Source: an uncultured Collinsella sp. (lineage in GTDB: Bacteria; Actinomycetota; Coriobacteriia; Coriobacteriales; Coriobacteriaceae). From it: 27,971 nucleotides of DNA. Positions 6,883-14,540 of the stretch are shown here, one piece after another; within the stretch, counting starts at the first letter, position 1; each line of letters begins with the position of its first letter. The DNA lies in assembly GCA_900543275.1 (NCBI GenBank), contig UQQL01000018.1, positions 1 to 27,971 on the forward strand, written 5' to 3'. Below the pieces are notes generated by a model that saw only the letters and a list, made by a program, of their open reading frames with translations, searched no databases and was not told the origin of the DNA. The translations under genes and the position numbers were made by a program.

Positions 6883-8145
6883 GTGCAAAATACCAAGCAA
6901 AAGTCGGGCACCAAGCAAAAGCTGACCATCGCGGCCATCTTTGGCGCTATGGGTCCCGGTCTGCTGGCGGCGCTTTCGGGCAATGACGCCGGCGGCATTG
7001 CAACGTATTCCAGCGCGGGCGCCAGCTATGGCTACAAGATGCTGTGGATGCTTCCTGTCATGACCGTGCTGCTCATCGTGACGCAGGAGACCGCGGCGCG
7101 CTGCGGCTGCGTCACGGGCAAGGGCCTGGCATCGCTCATTCGCGAGCGCTTTGGCGTGCGCAAGAGTGTACTTGCTATGGCGGCGCTGTTGATCGCCAAC
7201 ACGGCTGTGACCATTTCGGAGTTTGCGGGTATTGCGAGCGGCCTTGCCCTCTTTGGCGTGCCGGCGAGCATCTCGGTGCCGTTGGTGGCGCTGCTGGTGT
7301 GGATGCTTACCATGTCGGGGAGTTTCCAGCGCATCGAGAAGATTCTGCTGCTGGTGAGCTGCGTGTTCGTGACCTATATTGTCGCCGCGTTTATGGCTGG
7401 CCCCAACTGGGGTGAGGTCGCGGTCGACCTGGTCGTGCCCAACATTCAAAATGACCCCAGCTACGTGTCGCTCGTGGTCGCAACGATCGGTACCACCATC
7501 GCGCCGTGGATGATTTTCTTGGCGCAGAACAACGTGGTCGATAAGAACGCGGGCGAGGACGATATCGTGCTGCAGCGCATCGATACCGTGAGCGGCTCGC
7601 TTGCTGCCGATGTCATTGCCGGCTTTATTATCATCACGACCGGTACGGTGTTGTTCCCGGCGGGTATTCAGATTAGCGATGCCGCCGATGCTGCCCGCGC
7701 GCTGGAGCCCATCGCGGGCCAGTGGTCCACGGTGCTGTTTGCCTCGGGCCTGGTCGCGGCGAGCTTCTTGGCTGCCTGCGTGCTGCCGGGCGTTACGTCG
7801 AGCGCTATCTGCGAGGCATTTGGCTGGGAGCGCGGTGCCGACCGCAGCTGGGACGAGGCCCCGGTCTATCGCGGCATCATTACGGCCATCATCGGTATCT
7901 CTGCCGTGCTGGTGCTTATGCCCGGCGTCGATTTGTTCCAGATTATGATGACCTCGCAGGTCATCAATGGCGTGCTACTGCCCGTGGTTCTGGTGTTCCA
8001 GGTGGTTATCGCTGCCGACCGTCACATTATGGGCGCCAACCGCAATGGCCGCGTGTGGAATGTGCTCACTTGGGCGACTATCGCCGTGATTACGGTGTTG
8101 ACGGTCGTCATGTTTGTGCTGCAAGCGATGGGCTACAGCGCTTAG
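6883..8145 (+). CDS. NRAMP-related divalent metal transporter, probably Mg2+ type (NRMT-like)
   Basis: 420 aa with about 10-11 membrane helices. GTG at 6883 was chosen because AGGTGG (6873-6878) is 4 nt away and the conserved part begins 20 residues in; the longer ORF upstream overlaps the previous gene. The NRAMP fold is clear in the first helix, GPGLLAALSGNDAGG (24-38), and around helix 6, TIGTTIAPW (201-209). Classical Mn2+/Fe2+ NRAMPs have DPGN in helix 1 and an MPH-type Met in helix 6. Here these are DAGG (35-38) and APW (207-209): the soft-metal Met is Ala and the Asn is Gly. These changes match the NRAMP-related Mg2+ transporters described from Eggerthella lenta, also a Coriobacteriia member. 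Transport of Mg2+ is therefore favoured, and the MgtE-like partner gene supports it. Confidence 0.85.
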   Translation: MQNTKQKSGTKQKLTIAAIFGAMGPGLLAALSGNDAGGIATYSSAGASYGYKMLWMLPVMTVLLIVTQETAARCGCVTGKGLASLIRERFGVRKSVLAMAALLIANTAVTISEFAGIASGLALFGVPASISVPLVALLVWMLTMSGSFQRIEKILLLVSCVFVTYIVAAFMAGPNWGEVAVDLVVPNIQNDPSYVSLVVATIGTTIAPWMIFLAQNNVVDKNAGEDDIVLQRIDTVSGSLAADVIAGFIIITTGTVLFPAGIQISDAADAARALEPIAGQWSTVLFASGLVAASFLAACVLPGVTSSAICEAFGWERGADRSWDEAPVYRGIITAIIGISAVLVLMPGVDLFQIMMTSQVINGVLLPVVLVFQVVIAADRHIMGANRNGRVWNVLTWATIAVITVLTVVMFVLQAMGYSA

Positions 8146-8163
8146 CGCCCACTTTTGCTTCCG

Positions 8164-8198
8164 AACAGGCCGTAGCGATGGACTGCGGCCTGTTTTTT
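8164..8198 (+). terminator. Rho-independent terminator after the transporter
   Basis: 12-bp stem (AACAGGCCGTAG with CTGCGGCCTGTT, one G-U pair), 8164-8175 and 8183-8194. A run of six T follows the last G of the stem, overlapping its 3' end. Confidence 0.88.
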
Positions 8199-8227
8199 GC
8201 CCGCTATAGGGCATTAGTTATATGGCA

Positions 8228-8457
8228 GTGGACAAAAAATGCCAAATATGAGTACTGTTGCTAAGTGAATAGCATTTACATCCAAGAAGATAATGGACAT
8301 AGCCGATAGTATGTTCATTAAAATTGGCTCCAATATGTCTTAAACCAGTCAGGTTGGCTGCTTTAGGGGGTTGTAGGGGCCGCTCGGACGTCATTTTGGG
8401 TGGTTTTGCCTGCTACTAAAATGGTAACAGTACTCATATTTGCCCCTTTTTGTCCAC
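8228..8457. mobile_element. MITE-like element with ~34-bp imperfect terminal inverted repeats
   Basis: The ends are inverted copies. Left arm 8228-8261 starts GTGGACAAAAAATG and contains AAATATGAGTACTGTT. Right arm 8424-8457 contains AACAGTACTCATATTT and ends TTTTTGTCCAC. Only a few positions differ. The 230-bp unit is clearly more AT-rich than its surroundings and holds no convincing ORF. No obvious target-site duplication is seen next to the arms. This fits a non-autonomous mobile or dispersed repeat; mobility is inferred from structure only. The rest of the gene-free stretch (8458-8629) shows only a 12-bp palindrome, AGGAACGTTCCT, at 8613-8624. Confidence 0.6.
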
Positions 8458-8629
8458 GATCCCTTGAAGCCGGCTCGAAAAGAGTGATTTTGGTTTGTTT
8501 GCTGCGGGTGTGGGCTTGGAAACAACGTTCGGGGTGGCGAGGCGCCCAGAATTCGGTCGCAAGGAGGGCGTTCCTCGGCTGTGTCAGGAGTGTCCCTAGG
8601 TGCCGGCACATAAGGAACGTTCCTAACTG

Positions 8630-8667
8630 CCGGAGGGGGTGTCTGCCGTGGCGGGCACCCCCTCCGG
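8630..8667 (-). terminator. Strong hairpin downstream of the acyltransferase gene
   Basis: Perfect 12-bp GC-rich stem, 8630-8641 with 8656-8667, 14-nt loop, lying 23 bp past the minus-strand stop. There is no clear U-tract, so it may be a non-canonical terminator or an mRNA-stabilising hairpin. Confidence 0.55.
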
Positions 8668-8690
8668 ATGTGGGAAGTTTGCGCTGCAGG

Positions 8691-10907
8691 TTACTTATCG
8701 GTGCCCAGCTTGTGCGGCTTGAGAGCGAGCGCATTGACGAGCGCGTCGGTGGCAGACTTGACGGCCGCCGGCTGCGGATCGTTGACGTGATCCTCGGGAT
8801 GCACGGGCAGGTCCTTCTTGACTGCATCGTGGATCAAGTTGAGGTACTCAGTCACGCCAGTGGTCGACAGGTGCGTGCCATCGCCATCGAACAGGTCGTT
8901 GCGATTGGCACTGTATCCGTACCAGTCGATAACGCGCACGTTCTTGTAGCGCGTAGCAGCGTTGGCGATGGCCTGGTTGGTAGAGCCAACCCACGGCTGC
9001 GGGCTGCGCGTGTTCACAAACACCACAATACGCTTATCTCCCGCATCGGCCATGATGGCGTCGATCTGGTCGTCGGTTACCAAGCCGTTGGTGCCCAGTG
9101 CAAAGACCACGATCTTGCCGGCAAGGTTCTGTTGGAGATAGCCCTCAAATGTCGCGCGGCCCGCATCGAACTGGCGGCCCTTTTCGGCATCGATGTGACT
9201 GTGGGGGAACACGCCGTCGAAGGAATCGACGGCGCGCAGCGACACGGAGTCACCGATCATCAGCAGGTCGTAGGATCCGTCGGGGAAGCCGTCGTTGTCC
9301 TTGTCGGTGTCGTCGGCTGCCTGTTGGTCCGTTGGTGCGGTGTTCTTGGCTTCCTTGTTGAGGACTTCGGCGCCCTCACCGCTCAGTGCGGAGGTCTCTG
9401 GCACAAAGATCAGGCCGCCCAGCGCGATGACAAGCACGATGCCGCAAGTGGCGCACACGGGAATATGCGCGCGTACCCAGTTGGCGGGCGTGGTGGTGCC
9501 GTCGCGGAACTCGGATACGGTGCGCCCAAAGGCACCCTTTCTAAACGGCGTCTCGATAAAGCGATATGAGCATTCGGCTACGGCGACCACCAACAACACC
9601 TGCAAAATGTACTGCCACCACGGCGTATCGTTGATGTTGGCGACCGGGTTCATGAGCAACAGCAGCGGATAGTGCCACAAGTAGATGCTGTACGAGCGTT
9701 TGCCAACCCACACGAGCGGCTCGGCGGACAGCGCGTGGGCAACCATTCCCTGGGGCTGCACGCAGGCCGCGATGACCATGAGCGTGAGGATGGAGCATAA
9801 CAGCGTGCCGCCGCGATACTGGAACGCGGTGTAGCCGTTGGTGAGCGCGACCATGGCGGCAAGGCCAACCAGACCCACGACGCCCAACACATCGATGGAT
9901 GCAGGTGAGGACCAAAAACGCACGAGCGTACTCGGCTGAGTCGGGACGGTCTCGGCTGCGCCGTCGGTCGTAGCGTCATGCTTGCTTTCGGCGTTCTTGC
10001 CGTGCTTGGCGGCGCCAGCCAGGCGATTGAGCCCCAAACGACGAGCGAGACGCACCGGCGCCAGGTCGCGATCGGGGATAAAGGCCATCCAGGCGCCCAG
10101 CAGCAGCGAGAAGACGCGGGTGTCGGTGCCGTAGTACACGCGGCTGGGGTCGGCGGCGGGGTTATAGAGCACCATCATGGCGATGGCGGAGACGGCAGCC
10201 AGGCCCAGAACCACGCGACGTGTGTTGGGCTTGCTCATGTGCATGGATACCATAGCGAGCAGCAGCGGGGGCCAAACCAGGTAGAACTGTTCCTCGATGG
10301 CGAGCGACCAAAAGTGCGTAAGCGGCGAGGGGTCGCCCAGAGCATTGAAGTACGAGACGTCCTGCATAATCTGCCACCAGTTGTTAAAGAACAGCAGCGA
10401 CGGCAGGATGTCGGGGCGCATCTTGGTGAGCATCACGTGGTTAAAGATGGTGCACAGCGCGCAGGTCACGAAGACTACCGTTACCACGGCGGGGACCAGG
10501 CGACGGATGCGGCGAATCCAGAAGCTCTTAAGGTCGATGCGGCCGGTCTTAGCGACTTCGTTGAGCAGCAAGCGCGTGATCAGATAGCCCGAAAGCACAA
10601 AGAAGATCGTGACGCCAAGCAGGCCGCCCTGAGCCCACGTGAGGTTGAGGTGATAGAGCACCACCGCGACGACGGCAAGCGTGCGCAGGCCGTCAAGGGC
10701 AGGGATGTAGCGGGACTTGGGGCGAGCAGGCGTCTGCTCCGCGGCGGGAGTGTTGGCGCGGCTCGCGTTGTTGGCAGAAGCGCGATGGTGGCTCGCGGTG
10801 CGTCGCGGCTCGTTGGCACGGCGCTCGCCCTTCACGCGTTCGTGCGGCGCCGGCTCGTTGCCCGTGCGGCGTCGACCGCGCGAGCCCGATTGCGAGAATT
10901 GTTCCAT
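8691..10907 (-). CDS. OatA-like membrane acyltransferase with C-terminal SGNH domain
   Basis: 738 aa. Residues 1-65 are a basic, disordered cytoplasmic extension. The acyltransferase-3 membrane domain (about 67-455, ~10 helices) starts YIPALDGLRTLAVV and continues with H86, GVTIFFVLSGYLITRLL and FWIRRIRRLVPA. A further helix at about 482-502 leads to an extracytoplasmic SGNH hydrolase-type domain (about 545-700). That domain carries GDSV with nucleophile S554, GTNG (605-608) and D676-x-x-H679 in DGDGTHL, so the catalytic triad is complete. This is the two-part layout of peptidoglycan O-acetyltransferase OatA: acetyl groups cross the membrane and are placed on a cell-surface glycan, often MurNAc, giving lysozyme resistance. 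A teichoic acid or exopolysaccharide acceptor cannot be excluded. It is a single gene transcribed opposite to both neighbours. Confidence 0.88.
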   Translation of the reverse strand: MEQFSQSGSRGRRRTGNEPAPHERVKGERRANEPRRTASHHRASANNASRANTPAAEQTPARPKSRYIPALDGLRTLAVVAVVLYHLNLTWAQGGLLGVTIFFVLSGYLITRLLLNEVAKTGRIDLKSFWIRRIRRLVPAVVTVVFVTCALCTIFNHVMLTKMRPDILPSLLFFNNWWQIMQDVSYFNALGDPSPLTHFWSLAIEEQFYLVWPPLLLAMVSMHMSKPNTRRVVLGLAAVSAIAMMVLYNPAADPSRVYYGTDTRVFSLLLGAWMAFIPDRDLAPVRLARRLGLNRLAGAAKHGKNAESKHDATTDGAAETVPTQPSTLVRFWSSPASIDVLGVVGLVGLAAMVALTNGYTAFQYRGGTLLCSILTLMVIAACVQPQGMVAHALSAEPLVWVGKRSYSIYLWHYPLLLLMNPVANINDTPWWQYILQVLLVVAVAECSYRFIETPFRKGAFGRTVSEFRDGTTTPANWVRAHIPVCATCGIVLVIALGGLIFVPETSALSGEGAEVLNKEAKNTAPTDQQAADDTDKDNDGFPDGSYDLLMIGDSVSLRAVDSFDGVFPHSHIDAEKGRQFDAGRATFEGYLQQNLAGKIVVFALGTNGLVTDDQIDAIMADAGDKRIVVFVNTRSPQPWVGSTNQAIANAATRYKNVRVIDWYGYSANRNDLFDGDGTHLSTTGVTEYLNLIHDAVKKDLPVHPEDHVNDPQPAAVKSATDALVNALALKPHKLGTDK

Positions 10908-11000
10908 AAAACATCATCCAATGACGAGAATAATCAGCACGTATTCATTGTAGCTGCCTGCCCCTGTGAATGCTTGCTGCTGGCGTAAGCTCAAGCGCGC

Positions 11001-11018
11001 GTCCACATCAAAGTGGAC
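11001..11018. promoter_or_regulatory. Candidate operator: inverted repeat upstream of the ribokinase gene
   Basis: GTCCAC (11001-11006) and GTGGAC (11013-11018) form a perfect 6-bp inverted repeat with a 6-nt AT-rich spacer. It lies 77 bp before ribokinase, in the divergent intergenic region, with a weak -10-like TTATAG at 11024-11029. Confidence 0.3.
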
Positions 11019-11094
11019 TAAAGTTATAGGGGGTGCGAGAGTGCACAATCGTTGGTCGACGGTGGGCGCAAAGCCTGAAGACGAGGAGGTTTCC

Positions 11095-12090
11095 ATGGCG
11101 GATCACAGCATCGTTGCGGTGTTCGGCAGCATGAACATGGACCTTTCGGTGGCGTGCGAGCGCATGCCGCGTGCGGGCGAGACAGTCGGTGGCAGCGGTT
11201 TTATCACCAACGCTGGTGGCAAGGGCGCTAACCAGGCCGTCGCTGCTGCGCGCATGGGTGCGCGCACGTGCATGATTGGCGCTGTTGGGCGCGATACCTT
11301 TGGCGATGCGCTTGTGGCAGGGCTCCAGGATGCCGGCGTGGGCGTTGAGTTTGTGGCGCGTCGCGATGACGTGGAGACCGGTACCGCGACTATCATTCGC
11401 TGCGAGAGCGACAACCGCATCGTGCTGTCGCCGGGCGCCAACCATGCGCTTGCGGGCGAGGACGTTGCCCGCGCACTGAGGCGCTTGGTGGCCGACGAGC
11501 TCGACGGCGATGCCAGCGAGTTTGCCCCGGCTGCCGGAAGCGTCTTTATCGCCCAGGGCGAATGTGACCTTGCAGCGACGGCCGAGGCGCTTGCTTGCGC
11601 TCACGAGCTGGGGTTCTATACGGTCTTTAACCCTGCGCCCGCCTGCGATTTGCCGGCAGGAGCGTGGCCTGCGGTCGACTTGGTCTGCCCCAACGAGACC
11701 GAGTGCCAGATGCTGACGGGCATTCTGCCCACAGATGATGCGAGTTGCGTCGCCGCGCTCAATGCGCTGCTCGACAAGGGCGCCGGCGCCGCGGTCATCA
11801 CGCTGGGCGGCGCCGGCTCGGTTACGCTCGGCGATGGCGGTGAGCCGCTGCGCATGCCGGCGCTTTCGAGCGCGGTGGTCGATACGACGGCCGCGGGCGA
11901 TACGTTTATCGGCGCGTTGGCGGCGGCTCGCCTAGAGGGCTTGCCGCTCTTTGAGTGCATGGCTGCGGGTGCTCGCGCCTCGGCAGTGACGGTGTCGCGC
12001 CTGGGCGCTCAGCAATCAATTCCCACGCGTGCGGAAGTCGAGCACAAGTTTGGTTTAGACGGTTTGGATGTAGGCGGAGAAGCGGAGTAG
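11095..12090 (+). CDS. rbsK: Ribokinase (PfkB family)
   Basis: 331 aa; ATG 11095 follows GAGGAGG (11083-11089) by 5 nt and places the conserved FGSMNMDLSV at residues 10-19. A GTG at 11041 would add 18 unconserved residues. PfkB signature 1 is NAGGKGANQAVAAARMG (39-55). Signature 2 is DTTAAGDTF (263-271), with catalytic base D269 and the anion hole around A266-G268. Length and motifs fit ribokinase: ribose + ATP to ribose 5-phosphate in the cytoplasm. A related deoxyribose or other pentose kinase is possible. A nucleoside hydrolase gene starts 4 bp after its stop, which supplies ribose and makes the ribokinase assignment natural. Confidence 0.87.
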   Translation: MADHSIVAVFGSMNMDLSVACERMPRAGETVGGSGFITNAGGKGANQAVAAARMGARTCMIGAVGRDTFGDALVAGLQDAGVGVEFVARRDDVETGTATIIRCESDNRIVLSPGANHALAGEDVARALRRLVADELDGDASEFAPAAGSVFIAQGECDLAATAEALACAHELGFYTVFNPAPACDLPAGAWPAVDLVCPNETECQMLTGILPTDDASCVAALNALLDKGAGAAVITLGGAGSVTLGDGGEPLRMPALSSAVVDTTAAGDTFIGALAAARLEGLPLFECMAAGARASAVTVSRLGAQQSIPTRAEVEHKFGLDGLDVGGEAE

Positions 12091-12094
12091 AACA

Positions 12095-13069
12095 ATGGCA
12101 ACCAAGAAGCTGATCCTTGATCTGGATATGGGTGTGGACGATGCGATGGCGCTCGCCTATGCCATCGCAAGCCCCGAGGTGGAGCTCGTCGGCATCACCA
12201 CGTGCTTTGGCAACGTGCGCGTCGAGCAGTCGGCGCACAACTGCTTGGCGGTGCTCGACCTGTTGGGTCGTCCCGAGGTGCCGGTGTACCTGGGCGCCGA
12301 TCGTCCCATGAAGGCGACCGAACCCTACACGCCGCCGGCGTCCACCACGCTTATCCACGGCAAGAACGGTATTGGCGGCGCAAGCGTGCCCGCCTCGCCG
12401 TACGAGCCAGTGGGCGCGACGTCGGCCGATGGCAATGCGGCGGTCGATTACCTGATTGATGCCGCGCGTACCTATGGTCCCGATCTGGTCTACGTTGCGA
12501 CCGGCCCGCTCACCAATCTGGCGCTTGCCCTGGAGCGCGATGCGGCGGCGATGATGTCCATCGGCCGCGTGGTCGTGATGGGCGGTGCGCTTACCGTGCC
12601 CGGCAACGTGAGCGCGGGCGCCGAGGCCAACATGGCGGGCGACCCCGAGGCTGCCGACGCCGTGTTGCGCTCGGGCCGCAAGCTCACCATGGTGGGCTTG
12701 GATGTGACGCACCGCGTGGTGCTCACACGTCGCGACGTTGCCGGCTGGACGGGCTCGGGCACTATGGCTGGCTGCGCGTTTGCGAGCATGGTCGAGCACT
12801 ATATCGGTTCGTACGAAATGAACGCGCCCTACCTGGGCGGCTGCGCGCTGCACGATCCGCTGGCGGTTGCCGTGGCGATTGATCCCACGCTCGTGGGTGC
12901 GCTCGGCTGCAATCTTCGTGTCGACCTGCTGGGCGAGTACCGCGGCCGCACCATCTGCGACGAGCACCGCCTGTCCGATCCGGACAAGAGCGCGCTTGTG
13001 GCGCTGACCGTCGACGCCCCGCGCTTCCTGACCGAGTTCAAGACGCGCATGGCCCGCATCCTGGGCTAA
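12095..13069 (+). CDS. Inosine/uridine-preferring nucleoside hydrolase
   Basis: 324 aa, full length for the family. The N-terminal metal motif LDLDMGVDDAMALA (8-21) corresponds to the classical DTDPGxDDA, with D11, D15 and D16 as Ca2+/ribose ligands. The mid-segment VYVATGPLTNLALALE and the C-terminal motif HDPLAVAVAIDP (second His/Asp cluster) are also standard. It cleaves the N-glycosidic bond of ribonucleosides, giving free base and ribose, which the ribokinase 4 bp upstream phosphorylates. Base preference (purine or pyrimidine) cannot be read from the sequence. No transporter lies next to the pair in this window. Confidence 0.9.
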   Translation: MATKKLILDLDMGVDDAMALAYAIASPEVELVGITTCFGNVRVEQSAHNCLAVLDLLGRPEVPVYLGADRPMKATEPYTPPASTTLIHGKNGIGGASVPASPYEPVGATSADGNAAVDYLIDAARTYGPDLVYVATGPLTNLALALERDAAAMMSIGRVVVMGGALTVPGNVSAGAEANMAGDPEAADAVLRSGRKLTMVGLDVTHRVVLTRRDVAGWTGSGTMAGCAFASMVEHYIGSYEMNAPYLGGCALHDPLAVAVAIDPTLVGALGCNLRVDLLGEYRGRTICDEHRLSDPDKSALVALTVDAPRFLTEFKTRMARILG

Positions 13070-13143
13070 ACGATTCCTGCGCTCCGTCCCAAATAAGCTA
13101 CCGAGTAAATACGCCCGTTGGGGGAATAGTCGCGTCGCTTCGC

Positions 13144-13149
13144 TTGACA
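13144..13149 (+). promoter_or_regulatory. -35 box (TTGACA) of the LacI-type regulator gene
   Basis: A perfect TTGACA. The best downstream -10 candidate is TATTAA at 13165-13170 (spacing 15 nt), which overlaps the operator-like sequence that follows. Confidence 0.5.
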
Positions 13150-13167
13150 ACAGGCTAAACTAGCTAT

Positions 13168-13190
13168 TAAACATTTACTATTCTGTTTAG
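13168..13190. promoter_or_regulatory. Operator-like site O1, probable autoregulation
   Basis: TAAACA (13168-13173) and TGTTTA (13184-13189) form an inverted repeat. Its half AAACATTTA also occurs at 14470 and its half TCTGTTTA at 14505, both ahead of the sugar operon. It overlaps the likely promoter, about 85 bp before the regulator start. Confidence 0.5.
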
Positions 13191-13272
13191 ATTGAATTTG
13201 CGGTCGTTTAGTTGTCGAGTCACGGGGCGGTCAGGCCACGATGCTCGACCGCGACCGTTACTAGGGGGAACA

Positions 13273-14283
13273 ATGGCCAAAGCAAGTGTCCGCGAAATCA
13301 GCCGCATTACCGGTTTTTCGCCTGCGACCGTGTCCAACGCGCTCAACCGCAAGCGCAGCGTGAGCGAGGAGACCGCCAAGGTCATCCTGGAGTGCGCGCA
13401 GTCGCTCGGCTATCAGCAGTCGACGCAGCTCGAGAGCATCCAGTTTGTGCTTGCGCGCAAGACGGGCGCCATCCTGGACGAGAGCACCTTCCATCCTGCA
13501 GTCATCGAGGGCGTGGAGCGCCAGGCGCGTCGCCACGGCATGAGCACGAGCTTCGTCTCGCTCGACTTTAGCGACCTGGACGCCGTGCGTCCGCAGGTCG
13601 AGGGCCTGATCGCCGACCCGTCTGCCGCCATCGTGCTGATGGGCACCGAGCTGGGCGAGGAAGACTACGCCTTGTTTGCCAACGCCGCCGCCCACCTAAT
13701 CGTGCTCGACGGCTGGAGCGACCGCCAGTACTTTGATGCCGTGGTCATTGCCAATACCGATTCGGTGCTGCGTGCCGTGGACTACCTTATCGAGAAAGGT
13801 CACAAGCAAATCGGCTATCTGGCGGGCGACCTTCGTATCCGCAACTTTAAGGACCGCGAGCGCGGCTATCGCCAAGCGCTTGAGGATGCGGACCTCGAGG
13901 CCAATCCGGCATGGCGCGTCACGCTGGGCACCACGCTCGAGGGCGCTTATCGCGACATGGGCGCGTGGCTCGACAATGCCTCGCACGACGACCTGCCGAC
14001 GGCTTTCTTTGCCGAGAACGACGTGCTCGCCGTGGGTGCCATGCGCGCGTTCAACGAGCACGGCATTTGCGTGCCCGAGGATGTCTCGATCATCGGCTTT
14101 GACGACCTATCTCTGGGCGCTTTTTCCAACCCGCCGCTCACCACGGTGCATGTTCCCAAGCACGAGGTGGGTGAGATCGCGGTGCGCCGCCTGGTGGGCA
14201 ACATCCGCAATCCCAAGAGCTACACCTGCAAAACGGCCGTGTCGACCTATTTTGTCGAGCGCCAGAGCGTGCGCGAAATCTAG
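13273..14283 (+). CDS. LacI/GalR-family transcriptional regulator
   Basis: 336 aa. ATG 13273 follows AGGGGGA (13263-13269). The N-terminal helix-turn-helix VREISRITGFSPATVSNALN (6-25) is typical LacI, followed by the hinge region. The periplasmic-binding-type sensor domain spans ~60-336 and contains AVDYLIEKGHKQIGYLAGD, FFAENDVLAVGAMRAF and SIIGFDDLSLGAFSNPPLT, all standard family blocks. The C-terminal ...YFVERQSVREI is also typical. It probably represses itself and the downstream operon until a sugar or sugar phosphate binds. The evidence is the matching TGTTTA/TAAACA sequences upstream of both. The inducer is unknown. A strong terminator follows the gene. Confidence 0.92.
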   Translation: MAKASVREISRITGFSPATVSNALNRKRSVSEETAKVILECAQSLGYQQSTQLESIQFVLARKTGAILDESTFHPAVIEGVERQARRHGMSTSFVSLDFSDLDAVRPQVEGLIADPSAAIVLMGTELGEEDYALFANAAAHLIVLDGWSDRQYFDAVVIANTDSVLRAVDYLIEKGHKQIGYLAGDLRIRNFKDRERGYRQALEDADLEANPAWRVTLGTTLEGAYRDMGAWLDNASHDDLPTAFFAENDVLAVGAMRAFNEHGICVPEDVSIIGFDDLSLGAFSNPPLTTVHVPKHEVGEIAVRRLVGNIRNPKSYTCKTAVSTYFVERQSVREI

Positions 14284-14347
14284 GCGGAGACGGCATTGCC
14301 TGCAGCGTGCCAAAGCTCGCTAGGGCAGTTAACATAGTGCCATTCAG

Positions 14348-14378
14348 AAGAGGATCCTTCGGGGTCCTCTTTTTGTTT
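14348..14378 (+). terminator. Rho-independent terminator with UUCG tetraloop
   Basis: 10-bp stem (14348-14357 with 14362-14371, one G-U pair) closed by TTCG, followed by TTTTGTTT. It ends the regulator transcript, so the sugar operon needs its own promoter. Confidence 0.92.
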
Positions 14379-14469
14379 CCCTTGTATGTTCAGATTGTTT
14401 ACATACCGTTTAGGCTGATTTCTCTACCGTCTACGGGTATTTCGCGCTAAACTTCTAAACAGAAGAGTA

Positions 14470-14487
14470 AAACATTTAGTAAACAGA
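14470..14487. promoter_or_regulatory. Operator-like site O2 upstream of the sugar operon
   Basis: AAACATTTAGTAAACAGA, whose reverse complement shares its first ten bases (TCTGTTTACT) with site O3. It lies about 55 bp before the isomerase start. A -10-like TAAACT is at 14448-14453. Confidence 0.5.
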
Positions 14488-14504
14488 ACAAAACGAAACA
14501 TGCG

Positions 14505-14522
14505 TCTGTTTACTGAACATGT
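14505..14522. promoter_or_regulatory. Operator-like site O3 upstream of the sugar operon
   Basis: TCTGTTTACTGAACATGT, containing TGTTnnnnnAACA dyad symmetry and sharing TCTGTTTACT with the reverse complement of O2. It ends just before the isomerase ribosome site, so bound repressor would block transcription. Confidence 0.5.
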
Positions 14523-14540
14523 GACTAGGGGAGGACGTAC

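Noticed and set aside
8400..9569. 389-codon open frame on the plus strand over the acyltransferase 3' end
   Set aside because: It runs through the MITE-like arm, a terminator hairpin and the antisense of the SGNH domain; no domain or ribosome site supports it.
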